Below the pieces are notes generated by a model. It did no database searches and was not told where the DNA came from. It saw nothing but the letters and a program-made list of their open reading frames with translations. DNA of 64,000 nt, from NCBI RefSeq assembly GCF_009765375.1, contig NZ_VTOK01000008.1, positions 128,982-192,981 on the forward strand, read 5' to 3'. Numbering within the stretch: position 1 is the first letter of the stretch; every line of letters begins with the position of its first letter. Source of the stretch: Alteribacillus sp. YIM 98480. GTDB lineage: Bacteria; Bacillota; Bacilli; Bacillales; Marinococcaceae. The translations under genes were made by a program, and so were the position numbers. Positions 16,830 to 26,183 of this stretch are shown here, piece by piece.

Positions 16830-18704
16830 CTATCTTCCGACAACACCCATGTTATTAATAATACGATCCAGCATTTCATCGATCATGGTAATGTTTCGTG
16901 CAGAGGCGTTGTACGCATGCTGAAACTGGATCATGTTCGTCATTTCTTCATCGAGGGAAACACTGCTTACTTCTTTACGGCGGTTATCCACGCTCTCACG
17001 CAAGCTATCTGTGTTTTGCATTTTCTGCTCGGCTTCAGCGGTGTCTACTGCCATTTCGCCAATGACTCCCTGGTAGTAGCTTTGCACATTGGTCGTACTC
17101 TCACCGCCAAAATCAAGGTTCGCATCTTTTACGTTAGCGAGATGCAATGCATTAGATCCATCCCCTGCAAATGCTTTAGGCCCTGTTCCATTCACAATCG
17201 GTTCATCATAAGACCAAACCGTTCCGTCTTCAGGTTCGTCCAAACCTTCTACACTGATGGTTAATCCATCCACTTCCACTGTTTCTGATCCATCTTCAAA
17301 ACCCGTCCATTGTTCTGCTTCGTCTGTCCCCGCTAAAGAATATTGCCAGCCATTCTCATCAGAATATCGGACTTTCAGTTCGTTTGGTCCATCTTCCTCA
17401 TACTTGCCAGAAAGCGTCGGGCCTGCCTGGTCTTCACTTCCTTCTTCTACAGTCAGCATCGATTCTGTTGGAGAGGAAGCCGCTATGTTGTCTAAGTCCT
17501 CTTCTATGTCTTCATGCACTTGAAGAGCGCTGGCATACCCTTTTTGTTCTTCCGTTCCATCGAAAGCGAAAAAAGGAATCGAACTGCCTTTTTCTCCGTT
17601 GTTTATGTCACGCAAGTTCCAGCCGCTTTCATGCACCTCATTAAATTCATCTGTAAACGTTTTGACCATATTATCGAGGTCGTCAATTAATTTTGGATAG
17701 GTTCCATTCACTGTGTCATCTTCTTCTGTTTGATAGCCAAACGATTCTACGAGTGCTTTTAATTTCCCTGGAGATTGGATGAAAGAAATGTCCGATAAAT
17801 CGTCTTCTTCCACCAACTCTTCGCCATTGCCTGCCTCCCAGTCAAAGGATGCGGCAGAAATATACGTATGCTGGCCGTCCTCTTCCTCTTCTAAGCTAAG
17901 TTCTTTAAAGTCCTTGTTTTCTCCATCTACTAGGGTTGTGAGCTGATTACCTTCTTCATCCGTCATGAATACATTGACAGTGCCTTCTGCTGCATCAAGG
18001 GCGTTGCCTTTTGTTTCATTTAGCTGTACGTCAATGTTGACTAAACTTGAAAGTTCATCGAGAAGCCGGTCGCGTTCATCATACAAATCATTTGGCATTT
18101 GTTCGTTAGGTACGACACGGGCGATTTGCTGGTTTACGTCATTAATATCGCTGAGAATAGCATTCACTTGGCTTTCAGTGGTATTCAGCTCTTCGCGTAC
18201 ATCTTGTTTATTCGATTGCAGCGAGTCCGACACGTAATTAAATGTTTCCGCAAGTGCCATGCCGCGCTGGCGCACGACAGAGCGGGCCCCGGAATCTTCT
18301 GGGTTCACCGATAAATCCTGCAGTGCATTCCAAAACTCATCCATCGTCGTCGCAATACCTTCCTCCGATGGCTCGTTCATCAAGTCTTCTATTCTTTCGA
18401 GCGAATCGTAACGCGTTTCCCAATAACTTGCCTGTGCATTTTCGCCGCGGTATTGAATATCAAGATAGTTTTCCCGTACGCGTTGAACAAAGTCCGCTTG
18501 TACCCCGGTCCCGATTTGTCCGGGCATACGCGGAGCATTTCGCGCTGCATTCGGATACGGTTCTGTCTGAGCAAAATTCACACGCTGGCGGGTGTACCCT
18601 TCTGTATTGGCGTTTGAAATATTGTGACCGGTTGTATGTAGTGCGGCTTGCTGCGTACTCATGCCGCGCCGCGCGGTTTCTAGTCCATGAAAAGTAGAAG
18701 ACAT
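16830..18704 (-). CDS. flgK: flagellar hook-associated protein FlgK
   Basis: This 624-residue HAP1 protein has the conserved N-terminus (GLETARRGMSTQQAAL followed by NISNANTEGYTRQRV) and C-terminal region (SLDEEMTNMIQFQHAYNASARNITMIDEMLDRIIN). It is longer than B. subtilis FlgK (about 507 residues) because of an enlarged, strongly acidic central region at about residues 280-520, in keeping with a filament-junction protein exposed to salty medium. AGGAGGAGAAGCC precedes the ATG. It follows flgN by 24 nt. Confidence 0.94.
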   Translation of the reverse strand: MSSTFHGLETARRGMSTQQAALHTTGHNISNANTEGYTRQRVNFAQTEPYPNAARNAPRMPGQIGTGVQADFVQRVRENYLDIQYRGENAQASYWETRYDSLERIEDLMNEPSEEGIATTMDEFWNALQDLSVNPEDSGARSVVRQRGMALAETFNYVSDSLQSNKQDVREELNTTESQVNAILSDINDVNQQIARVVPNEQMPNDLYDERDRLLDELSSLVNIDVQLNETKGNALDAAEGTVNVFMTDEEGNQLTTLVDGENKDFKELSLEEEEDGQHTYISAASFDWEAGNGEELVEEDDLSDISFIQSPGKLKALVESFGYQTEEDDTVNGTYPKLIDDLDNMVKTFTDEFNEVHESGWNLRDINNGEKGSSIPFFAFDGTEEQKGYASALQVHEDIEEDLDNIAASSPTESMLTVEEGSEDQAGPTLSGKYEEDGPNELKVRYSDENGWQYSLAGTDEAEQWTGFEDGSETVEVDGLTISVEGLDEPEDGTVWSYDEPIVNGTGPKAFAGDGSNALHLANVKDANLDFGGESTTNVQSYYQGVIGEMAVDTAEAEQKMQNTDSLRESVDNRRKEVSSVSLDEEMTNMIQFQHAYNASARNITMIDEMLDRIINNMGVVGR

Positions 18705-18728
18705 GGCTTCTCCTCCTGTTTCGTATTT

Positions 18729-19223
18729 TTAAGCTTTGGAATCAAAAATAGAGTATCTTTGCTGCTGGTCGTTTTCTGCGTTGTCTGGATGGGTATAATG
18801 CACGGCTTCTGGATCGGGCTGGATCATATCCATCGTCATTTGCACAAAATGAAGCGAATCTTCGACTAATGTACGGTTGAGTGCTTCTTTTTTACGCAAA
18901 CTCCCCATCTCTTGCAGCAAGCTTTCCTGCAGTTTGATTAACGGTTCATGATTGCTTTCGGGCAAATGTTTTAACAGAACGCTGACGGTCCCTTCTGCTT
19001 TTGTTTCGCCTTTACTGCTTAAATACTGATGCACCGCATCCTGTCTGTCTTTTTCCGTTTTTTCGATCGTTCGTATATGTTTGCTTTCTTTTTTTAAAAG
19101 AATGGCCAGTTTTTTTGTATCGTTTGCTTTAATTAACTCTGTTTTTTCAGCAGATATTACATTTAATTCTTTATGCTGCCTAACGAGCAGGGCCATGGCT
19201 TCAAAAATCGTTTTGACGGACAT
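18729..19223 (-). CDS. flgN: flagellar export chaperone FlgN (YvyG)
   Basis: This 164-residue, mostly helical protein is the export chaperone for FlgK and FlgL. It matches B. subtilis YvyG at both ends: MSVKTIFEAM...HKELNVISAEKTE at the start and a C-terminal YSIFDSKA (KLFDSKA in YvyG). A longer open frame upstream (to 19328) covers the hairpin after flgM and has no homology, so ATG 19223 with GCGGGGAAC upstream is taken as the start. Confidence 0.9.
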   Translation of the reverse strand: MSVKTIFEAMALLVRQHKELNVISAEKTELIKANDTKKLAILLKKESKHIRTIEKTEKDRQDAVHQYLSSKGETKAEGTVSVLLKHLPESNHEPLIKLQESLLQEMGSLRKKEALNRTLVEDSLHFVQMTMDMIQPDPEAVHYTHPDNAENDQQQRYSIFDSKA

Positions 19224-19255
19224 AACGTTCCCCGCTTTCTTTTTCCATAGAAGAT

Positions 19256-19301
19256 GGCTGCTCCCCGAAGAATCTCCTTCCTGATTCTTTTTGGAGCAGC
19301 C
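19256..19301 (-). other. long two-part hairpin between flgM and flgN
   Basis: GGCTGCTCC (19256-19264) pairs perfectly with GGAGCAGCC (19293-19301), and an inner AAGAATC/GATTCTT stem follows. There is no T-run after it on the minus strand. The inner loop carries AGGAAGGAG. It may partly terminate or stabilise flgM mRNA so that flgM and the hook genes differ in dose. Confidence 0.5.
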
Positions 19302-19312
19302 TGCTTCTACCT

Positions 19313-19585
19313 TTATTTTCCGGACCAAAAATCAATGAATTTTTTCGCCGCTTCTTTTGGATCAACCTGATAGGTGCCTGATTCTACTTTCTGTTTCAAA
19401 GCGTCTATTTTCTCCTGACGAGCTGTGTCGATTTCCCCTTGCTGCATTTGTTTTGCCGTGCTGGAAATCTCTACTTTATCACGCCCGTTATTAGGTGAAT
19501 CCGTTTTATCTGCGCGCTGCGGTGCTGTTTGTTTGTTGTATGGATTGTTCATTGGCCCGAGAGGATTTATTTTCAAAACATTCAC
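19313..19585 (-). CDS. flgM: anti-sigma-D factor FlgM
   Basis: This 90-residue protein inhibits the flagellar sigma factor until it is exported through the finished hook. It has the family opening MNVLKINPLGP, a disordered N-terminal half, DKVEISSTAKQMQQ and the helical sigma-binding C-terminus (ARQEKIDALKQKVESGTYQVD...AAKKFIDFW). GGGGAGGTGA precedes the start, and a sigma-D-type promoter lies directly upstream. Confidence 0.93.
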   Translation of the reverse strand: MNVLKINPLGPMNNPYNKQTAPQRADKTDSPNNGRDKVEISSTAKQMQQGEIDTARQEKIDALKQKVESGTYQVDPKEAAKKFIDFWSGK

Positions 19586-19614
19586 CTCCCCAAAATTGTC
19601 GCTTTCTTTCTATT

Positions 19615-19640
19615 ATATCGGAAAGATAATGTTCGATTTA
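19615..19640 (-). promoter_or_regulatory. sigma-D-type promoter of flgM operon
   Basis: Minus-strand TAAA (19637-19640), a 14-bp spacer and TCCGATAT (19615-19622) match the sigma-D consensus. The start site would lie near 19608, giving a leader of about 20-25 nt. A sigma-D promoter at this place is known in B. subtilis. Confidence 0.8.
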
Positions 19641-19655
19641 ACTCGTACGAAGGTC

Positions 19656-20081
19656 TCATTTTAAACGCTCATTTAAAGAATGATAGGTTGTGTAACGTTT
19701 TCGTTCTTCTTCTTTCACACGCTCTTCTCGTTCTTTTTCCCGCTGCTCCGCTTGTATGCCGCCTTCTATGCTGCCTTTACAGCTTTTGCAAAGGCGGCCT
19801 TCACGAATGTCTTTTCCGCATGATTCACATGGATATTCTAGATTTGGAAATTGATTCAAATGAAGGCGGCCTTCTTTAATAAACCGGGTAATGTCTTCGC
19901 GCTCAACCCCGGTGCCTTCTACTACTTCCATCATAGTAGCGGAACGATTTTCTCGTTTTCGGATAAACGTATATACGGTTTGAAATTTTTCTTCAATCGC
20001 ACGATGACAATTGTTGCATACCGGTCGGAGTGATTTTACAAACAACGTACCGCAGCGGGGGCAATTTTCTAAGTTCTGCAT
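19656..20081 (-). CDS. yvyF: YvyF-like flagellar operon zinc-finger protein
   Basis: This 141-residue protein has an N-terminal zinc-binding pair (CPRCG...CNNCH), a winged-helix-like middle (VVEGTGVEREDITRFIKEGRLHL), a second pair (CESCGKD...CKSCKG) and a highly charged Glu/Lys/Arg coiled tail. This is the layout of B. subtilis YvyF, encoded between comFC and flgM. AGGGAGG lies 8 nt before the ATG at 20081; a 14-codon extension has no support. The function is not established. Confidence 0.88.
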   Translation of the reverse strand: MQNLENCPRCGTLFVKSLRPVCNNCHRAIEEKFQTVYTFIRKRENRSATMMEVVEGTGVEREDITRFIKEGRLHLNQFPNLEYPCESCGKDIREGRLCKSCKGSIEGGIQAEQREKEREERVKEEERKRYTTYHSLNERLK

Positions 20082-20095
20082 ACCATGTCCCTCCC

Positions 20096-20878
20096 TTATC
20101 CTCTTGCTAGTGTGATAGCGCAAACGCTTTTGGCGCCGTGCTCTTTTAAACGTTTGGCCGCTTTTCGTAACGTAGTTCCTGTAGTATAAATATCGTCCAA
20201 AAGAATAAAATTTTTACTGTTTACAGAAAATTTGAAGGCAGAAGATAGTTGAAATGGATTTTCTTTCGCTAAAAGACGTTCACGGCGCGACTTTTTGCTT
20301 TGTTTTTCTTCATGGATGGTTCGTTCTAATAGAGGCAAAACGGCAGGAACGGGCGAGGATTTGCGCGTGAGAAGCTGCCATTTTTCATAGAAAGCAAGCG
20401 GCTCGTTGGTAAAATCCGCGAGAAGCTGTGATTGATTAAACCCTCGTTCTATGAGACGTTTTGAACTCAGTGGAATAGGAACAGGTATATAACCCGTGTA
20501 ATGATGAAGATAAAGCTTCCGGATGTTTTCGCGAAAAATAAGAGCCAGAGCCGCATCGCCGCGGTATTTCCACTGTGCAATCATTTCTTGCATGATGTTG
20601 TTGTAACGGTAAAGCGAGCGATTATGATCCAGGATACCTTGCAAATCCGGATCGCTTTCCCATCGCTTGCAGTCCTCACAAACTTCATTCACTGGCTGCG
20701 GACGGCTGCATATAGCACAGCTCGGTCCAGCTATTGCTTTAAGCTGATTTTCACAGTTATTACACAATAACGATGGTGGAAAAAGCGGTAACAGAGTGCC
20801 CCAGCTTGGTAATTCGTTCTTTGGCTCTTGACAGAACATGCAATCCGATCCGCTGTCAGCGATGCTTGCTTTTAACAT
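20096..20878 (-). CDS. comFC: competence protein ComFC (phosphoribosyltransferase-like)
   Basis: This protein of about 260 residues is a late competence protein needed for transformation. It has N-terminal zinc-finger cysteines (CMFCQ, CNNC, CAICS, CEDC), a central PVPIPLSSKRLIERGFNQS segment, and the phosphoribosyltransferase PRPP motif ILLDDIYTTGTT near the C-terminus. The ATG at 20878, after GGAGAGGAG, is preferred to 20896. It overlaps the end of comFA by 23 nt. The small comFB found between them in B. subtilis is absent. Confidence 0.9.
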   Translation of the reverse strand: MLKASIADSGSDCMFCQEPKNELPSWGTLLPLFPPSLLCNNCENQLKAIAGPSCAICSRPQPVNEVCEDCKRWESDPDLQGILDHNRSLYRYNNIMQEMIAQWKYRGDAALALIFRENIRKLYLHHYTGYIPVPIPLSSKRLIERGFNQSQLLADFTNEPLAFYEKWQLLTRKSSPVPAVLPLLERTIHEEKQSKKSRRERLLAKENPFQLSSAFKFSVNSKNFILLDDIYTTGTTLRKAAKRLKEHGAKSVCAITLARG

Positions 20879-22400
20879 ACGTATTCTCCTCTCCATTAGC
20901 TGGCGCTTTATTCATGGTTAAAATATGACGACGGGCGGCCAGCATCGCGTTGGTTTTGCCAACATGAAAAAATACGACATCTCCACCAGGCTGTTCTTTG
21001 CTTCGTCCGACCCGTCCTGCGATCTGGACGAGCGCGCTTTCTGTAAAAATATCTTCTTCCGCGCCAAACACCGCGGCTTCTGCACCAGGGACCGTCACTC
21101 CGCGCTCTAAAATTGTCGTCGTCACAAGCAGCGGACATGTGCCGTTTCGAAAAGCTGCCACTTTAGACAGCCGGTCTTCATCACCACTATGCACACCTTC
21201 TATTGAGGAATAATATTTTTTTAAAATAGTAGTAATAGTTTCTAACACGTTGACAGACGGAACAAATAAAAAAGCGGGCATTTGACTTTGGATATGTTTT
21301 TCACACCACGTTTGCACCGGCTTAGGAAGACGGCCTTTTTTGAGTCGCTTTTTCCAGGGACCGCACCACTGAAAACGCGGAACCGGCAGTGGATGACCAT
21401 GATAACGACGAGGAATTTTCGTTACGGGAAGGGTGTGTTTTTGGACGCGCTTTTGCAGCGTGGTGGTTGGCGTCGCCGTGAGATAAATCGTGGCGGCATC
21501 CTTCTTTTTTGCTTTTTGAACAGCTTGAACAAGCGATGTTTCTGCCGTATACGGAAACGCATCCACTTCATCAATAATCACGGTATCAAAAGCGTCTGTA
21601 AAACGCATCGTTTGATGAGTAGTCGCAATGACAAGCTGTGCGGGAACCTGTTTTTCTTCGCTTTTGCCGTAAAGCCCAGCAATGATCGCTTCGGGTAAAA
21701 CACGTCTTAGTCGAGGAAGCAGTTCTAAGACGACATCGGTGCGCGGAGTGGCAAGCAATACACGCGCGCCGCTTTGGAGCGCTGTTTCGATTCCGGGAAA
21801 TAAAATCTCTGTTTTGCCCGCACCGCACACCGCCCAGACAAGCAGCTCATCTTTTTCCTTTATCGTTTGTATAATCGTCTTCGCGGCCCGTTTTTGCCCT
21901 TTTGAAAAGACGCCTTCCCAAAGAAGAGAGATGTGGGGTGAAAAAGAGGGCGGCGCTCCATTCCAGCGAAACAGGGCCGAACATGTACTGATTCTTCCCA
22001 TCATGATGCAATACCTACAGTAAATGCAGCCTTTCTGGCACCGTGCACAGGAAAACAAACCAAACCGTGCTGGATCGGAGTTGTGACAACGTCGGCATTG
22101 ATACCCTTTGTTAGTAGGAATCAATCCCGCGCGAACGGTAACTAACCCTGCTCGTAAAAATGGCTTCAGTTCCTCTAACGTGCATTGGGTTTCTTCTAGC
22201 AGCAGTTCTTTTCCATATAACACGTTTTGTAAGAATGGGGTATGTTCGGATGCAAGGACGGGCTGCGGCGGAGGAGGTAAGTCAGGAAGGCTGCTGATGA
22301 CATCTGGGCCGTGTTGAATGACGTCCTTTTCTTCAACAGCTAGCTCCGGAAGGCATACCGGTTCGGTTTTATCCGGTAAAAGAACATGACAAAAATACAT
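20856..22400 (-). CDS. comFA: competence DNA helicase ComFA
   Basis: This 514-residue DEAD/DEAH-like ATPase drives uptake of single-stranded DNA across the membrane during transformation. An N-terminal four-to-six cysteine zinc site (CRRC, CARC, CIYCRYC, about residues 102-131) is followed by Walker A VCGAGKTE (about 191-198), the DEVD box, motif III LTATPT and motif VI QIAGRVGRS. The start is ATG 22400, 8 nt after AGGAG; the TTG two codons earlier is too close to the site. No clear ComK box was found in the short upstream gap. Confidence 0.92.
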   Translation of the reverse strand: MYFCHVLLPDKTEPVCLPELAVEEKDVIQHGPDVISSLPDLPPPPQPVLASEHTPFLQNVLYGKELLLEETQCTLEELKPFLRAGLVTVRAGLIPTNKGYQCRRCHNSDPARFGLFSCARCQKGCIYCRYCIMMGRISTCSALFRWNGAPPSFSPHISLLWEGVFSKGQKRAAKTIIQTIKEKDELLVWAVCGAGKTEILFPGIETALQSGARVLLATPRTDVVLELLPRLRRVLPEAIIAGLYGKSEEKQVPAQLVIATTHQTMRFTDAFDTVIIDEVDAFPYTAETSLVQAVQKAKKKDAATIYLTATPTTTLQKRVQKHTLPVTKIPRRYHGHPLPVPRFQWCGPWKKRLKKGRLPKPVQTWCEKHIQSQMPAFLFVPSVNVLETITTILKKYYSSIEGVHSGDEDRLSKVAAFRNGTCPLLVTTTILERGVTVPGAEAAVFGAEEDIFTESALVQIAGRVGRSKEQPGGDVVFFHVGKTNAMLAARRHILTMNKAPANGEENTYVKSKHR

Positions 22401-22453
22401 AGGCAACGCTCCTGTCTACTGTATCGTTTTAAGTTGTGGGGGAACATGCAGCT

Positions 22454-22484
22454 GGCCGGGACACAGGAAGGGATAAACCCGGCC
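22454..22484. other. hairpin between degV and comFA
   Basis: GGCCGGG (22454-22460) pairs with CCCGGCC (22478-22484) over a 17-nt loop. A T-run exists only on the plus-strand side. It may reduce read-through from degV into comFA. Confidence 0.4.
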
Positions 22485-22502
22485 TCATTTTTTAGAAGGG
22501 AA

Positions 22503-23348
22503 TTACATTTTGCACCAGCCAATGCCAAGACTGCCTTCACCAAGATGTGTACCGATGACGGCTCCAAAATAACTGACGTCGATCTCTGCATGAGGATATT
22601 TTTCCGAAAGCTGTTTCTTTATAGCTTCCGCTTTGTCCTGGCGGTTCGCGTGTATTACCGTGGCTCTAATAGATGTTTCCTTTTTAGCATCTTCATCAAA
22701 AAGCTCGAACACTCGGTTTAATGCTTTTTTCTCCGTACGAACTTTTTCAAACGGAACGATTTGTTTGTTTTCAAAATGAAGAATGGGTTTAATTTGCAGC
22801 AAGCTTCCGACCAGAGCCTGCGCTCCAGTTAAACGGCCGCCGCGATGTAGATGGTTAAGGTTGTCCACCATAAAATACGCACGGGTGCTTTGTTTCATGT
22901 CTTCCAGCCGGTCTAAAATCGTATCCACCGTTTCTCCGTCACGTGCCATCCGGGCAGCTTCCATTACATAATACCCCTGCGGCATACAGCTGATTTCTGA
23001 ATCAAAACCGTACACTTCCACACCTTCAACTTGTTCTCCAGCTGTGAGCGCGGTTTGGTAAGTGCCGCTGATACTGCTTGATAAGTGAATCGTAATAATC
23101 GCTTCATGATCTTCTGATAGCTTCTCGAAAGTCTCTACAAACTTCCCTAAAGGCGGCTGTGAAGTCGTCGGCAGTTCTTCTGTCTTTTTTAATTTATCGT
23201 AAAAATCCGCCGCCGACAGTTCTGTTTCTTCTTCATAAGCCTCATTACCAAAAACAACGCTGAGCGGTACCAGGGTAATATTTTCTTTTTCTGTTACCTC
23301 CGGGGGAAGATAAGCAGTGCTGTCTGTAACAATCGCGATTTTCGCCAT
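22503..23348 (-). CDS. degV: DegV-family fatty-acid-binding protein
   Basis: This 281-residue protein belongs to the DegV family, which binds fatty acids and, as FakB, presents them to the fatty-acid kinase FakA. The opening IAIVTDSTAYLPPE, TTSQPPLGKF, the HLSSSISGTYQTA ligand loop and the C-terminal GAVIGTHLGEGSLGIGW are all present. ATG 23348 with GAGAGGATA upstream is used; the longer frame to 23486 adds 46 unrelated residues. In B. subtilis the equivalent (yviA/degV) lies between degU and comFA; here degU is 9 kb away. Confidence 0.9.
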   Translation of the reverse strand: MAKIAIVTDSTAYLPPEVTEKENITLVPLSVVFGNEAYEEETELSAADFYDKLKKTEELPTTSQPPLGKFVETFEKLSEDHEAIITIHLSSSISGTYQTALTAGEQVEGVEVYGFDSEISCMPQGYYVMEAARMARDGETVDTILDRLEDMKQSTRAYFMVDNLNHLHRGGRLTGAQALVGSLLQIKPILHFENKQIVPFEKVRTEKKALNRVFELFDEDAKKETSIRATVIHANRQDKAEAIKKQLSEKYPHAEIDVSYFGAVIGTHLGEGSLGIGWCKM

Positions 23349-23902
23349 AGCTGTATCCTCTCTTCTGTCTCTCTTAATAGATTTTCTCCTTTCATCATAA
23401 GTTGTCGAACAAGCTTCTGCAAGAGAATTATGAAAGAAATACAGTGAGATGCGGTGTGTATGAAATGGATTTTTGGTTATGGGCAAAGGTTGGGCAGTGA
23501 AGAGTGGTGGTGTAGCAGGTATGCACCGGTTTTGGAGTATAAGAGCCAGTTCCCTGTGTTTATGTGGATAGGAGGGGATTTTGATGGAGTTGTATTCTGA
23601 TTAGATGAAGATCTAAATCATTTTTTGTTTGGAGTACATACAAAGAACGGATTTATGAGCGGCTTTTTTAAATTTTTGATGCAATTTTCACAGTTAAGAT
23701 GCTTTATGCTTTTTCCCTTTTTTATGCATACATCTCTTCCTCTTTTAATGTATCCCTCTCCCTTCAGTTGGTTGCAACTCTATGAGATCCTGGACCACAT
23801 GTATTCGGGAGAAAGTGCCTGCTTTTTAGCTTTTTGCTACACTTTCTTCCCCTGTTTTAACACTATGTTATACTTATGACTACTCACATATCATTATTTA
23901 AA
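23349..23902. other. intergenic region at the edge of the TRAP insertion
   Basis: AT-rich, without a convincing gene. An open frame on the plus strand (23625-23879) has Phe/Leu/Ser-rich, low-information content and no ribosome binding site. It contains the degV promoter region and one junction of the inserted TRAP cluster, but no target-site duplication or transposase remnant was visible. Confidence 0.4.
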
Positions 23903-24877
23903 CTAATCAATCTTTAATACCACTTTTCCAATATTTTTGTTTTCTTCTATAAACTTATGTGCATCTTCTGCATCTCTCCAATTAAAAACCTGATCCACTA
24001 TAGATAATAGTTGACCGTTTTCAAATTTCTTCATTGCGAAACTTTTAAATTGATTAACAAGTGATGTCTTAAACTCTAAAGTTCTCGGTCTAAGAGTGGT
24101 CCCAACGATGGATATTCTCTTTCCTATTATTTTCCCCAGCTCCACATTCGTTTTGGATCCACCAAGTGCACTAATAAGGATCCAACGTCCATCTATAGCT
24201 ACTGCTTTCATATTCTGCTCCCAGTAAGAAGCACCAATGAAATCCAAGATAATATCGGCACCTTTGTTATTTGTAGTTTCTAATACTATTTTTGAAAAAT
24301 CTTCATGCTTGTAGTTGATTACGATATCTGCGCCTAGTTTCTCACAATAACGTAATTTCTCATTAGATCCTGCTGTTACAATAACATTTGCTTGTTTTTC
24401 TTTCGCTAGTTGTATAGCTGCTGTTCCTACTCCGCTAGCTCCTGCATGAATTAACACATCTTCTCCTTGTTGCAAGTCTGAAATTGTAAATAAATTTAAA
24501 AAGGCAGTCAAGTATGCTTCTGGTATAGCAGAAGCTTCTTCAAACGATAAATTTTCAGGAATTTTTATCGCCATGTCACTCGGAATAGAAACTTTCGCGG
24601 CATACCCTCCGCCAGGCAAAAGCGCACAAACTCTATCCCCTTTCTTCCAGCCTTCTACTTTCTCTCCCATTCTTTCTATTGTTCCTGCAACCTCAAGTCC
24701 TAATATTGGAGAAGCTCCAGGCGGTGGTGGATACTTTCCCTCTCTTTGCATAAGATCAGCCCTGTTAATGGCTGTTGCTTTAGCATTGATTAATATATCA
24801 TTTTCGCCTACAGCTGGATCTTCGTAGTCACCAATATATAAAGAATGGTCCGCTTCTTTAATTAAAATAGCTTTCAT
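23903..24877 (-). CDS. quinone oxidoreductase-like MDR-family protein
   Basis: This 324-residue zinc-free medium-chain dehydrogenase resembles NADPH:quinone reductase / PIG3-type enzymes. Visible are AINRADLMQREGKYPPPPG, the substrate-domain GLEVAGTIE, and the nucleotide motif HAGASGVGTAAIQLAK. These enzymes usually reduce quinones or enoyl/enone compounds with NADPH. AAGGAGAG precedes ATG 24877; an ATG at 24898 overlapping the dctM stop lacks such a site. It is the last gene of the second TRAP operon, so it probably acts on a catabolic intermediate. Confidence 0.82.
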   Translation of the reverse strand: MKAILIKEADHSLYIGDYEDPAVGENDILINAKATAINRADLMQREGKYPPPPGASPILGLEVAGTIERMGEKVEGWKKGDRVCALLPGGGYAAKVSIPSDMAIKIPENLSFEEASAIPEAYLTAFLNLFTISDLQQGEDVLIHAGASGVGTAAIQLAKEKQANVIVTAGSNEKLRYCEKLGADIVINYKHEDFSKIVLETTNNKGADIILDFIGASYWEQNMKAVAIDGRWILISALGGSKTNVELGKIIGKRISIVGTTLRPRTLEFKTSLVNQFKSFAMKKFENGQLLSIVDQVFNWRDAEDAHKFIEENKNIGKVVLKID

Positions 24878-24897
24878 TCGTTCTCTCCTTTCTTTCA

Positions 24898-26181
24898 TTA
24901 ATCAAAAACATTTGTTAGTCCTACACTAATTTGCGGGAATAGAGCGATCAGGATTACATCTACTATTAGAATAATAATAAAAGGGAGTGCTGGTTTTATT
25001 AGTTTTTCATATTTAACATCACCTACTTTAGAAGCTATGAATAGACCTACCCCGAGCGGCGGAGTTAATAAACCAATTCCAAGGTTTACTACCATCATAA
25101 TCCCAAAATGAATCGGATCCATTCCAATACTTGTGACAATAGGTAATAAAATTGGAGTGGAAATAATTAAGGCAGCGGAGGCATCCATGAAAGTTCCTAG
25201 GAATAACAAAAACACATTAATTAAAATAACGGTCACTAATGGAGATAGATTAGCTTCAGATATTGCTGTAGCTATTTCATGCGGGACTCTTTCAATTGTT
25301 AACCACATTCCAAAAAAGGATGCAGTCGCGATAATAAGTCCAAGCGCCGATGTAGTTAAAACGGTTGAGAGAAAAATCTTTTTCATTGTACCAAATGTAA
25401 TTTGCTTATAAACAAACTTTCCAACAATAAAACCATATACTACCGCAATAGCGGAAGCCTCTGTTGGAGTGAAAATCCCTCCGTAAATGCCTCCTAGTAT
25501 AATTACTGGCATTAACAAAGCCCAAAAAGCCTCTTTGAATGAAACCCACAAACCAGGATTCTGACTTTCCAAATCCGTTTCTACTTGTCTTAAATCATTT
25601 TTTCGGGCATACAGAAAAGAAATAAAAATTAATGATCCACCCACCAAAACGCCTGGGATAATTCCAGCTAAAAACAGATCGCCTATCGATACTCCGGCTG
25701 CAACACCATAAAGTACTAACGGAATACTAGGTGGTATGATAGCACCAATCGCCCCTCCTGCTGCCTGTAATACGGAGGAGAAATTACGGTCAAATCCTTT
25801 CTTAACCATGGCCGGTACCATGATAGAACCTATAGCAACCATAGTTGCTATTGCTGACCCTGAAATCGCAGCGAAAAACATACAAGTGATGATAGTAACG
25901 TATGCTAGTCCTCCTCTAAGACTCCCAACCATACTATTGGCAAAGTTAATCAGTTTTTCTGATATTCCCCCGTGCTGCATTAGTTTGCCCGCTAAGATAA
26001 AAAATGGGGCAGCAAGCAGAGGAAAGGAATTTAAAGATGAGAACAGCGTTTGAGGCAAACGGATCAACGGAACATCTGAACCAATAACGGCTACTATTAC
26101 AGTAGAAAGCCCTATAGCTATTGCAACAGGAACATTAATCAAAAAGAGAATTATTAAGATAATTAATAATAAAATGCTCAT
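24898..26181 (-). CDS. dctM: TRAP transporter large permease, DctM family (second system)
   Basis: This 427-residue membrane protein with about twelve segments has the DctM hallmarks NVPVAIAIG, SGSAIATMVAIGSIMVPAM, AIIPPSIP and LLTPPLGVGL. It is clearly a paralogue of the protein at 5726-7009 but differs at many positions, so the two systems probably have different substrates. TTAGAGGAGAA precedes the ATG, and the gene starts 2 nt after dctQ. Confidence 0.9.
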   Translation of the reverse strand: MSILLLIILIILFLINVPVAIAIGLSTVIVAVIGSDVPLIRLPQTLFSSLNSFPLLAAPFFILAGKLMQHGGISEKLINFANSMVGSLRGGLAYVTIITCMFFAAISGSAIATMVAIGSIMVPAMVKKGFDRNFSSVLQAAGGAIGAIIPPSIPLVLYGVAAGVSIGDLFLAGIIPGVLVGGSLIFISFLYARKNDLRQVETDLESQNPGLWVSFKEAFWALLMPVIILGGIYGGIFTPTEASAIAVVYGFIVGKFVYKQITFGTMKKIFLSTVLTTSALGLIIATASFFGMWLTIERVPHEIATAISEANLSPLVTVILINVFLLFLGTFMDASAALIISTPILLPIVTSIGMDPIHFGIMMVVNLGIGLLTPPLGVGLFIASKVGDVKYEKLIKPALPFIIILIVDVILIALFPQISVGLTNVFD

Positions 26182-26183
26182 GA

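Noticed and set aside
23625-23879. Plus-strand 84-codon frame in the degV-MDR gap
   Set aside because: Phe/Leu/Ser/Cys-rich translation typical of non-coding T-rich DNA and no initiation signals.
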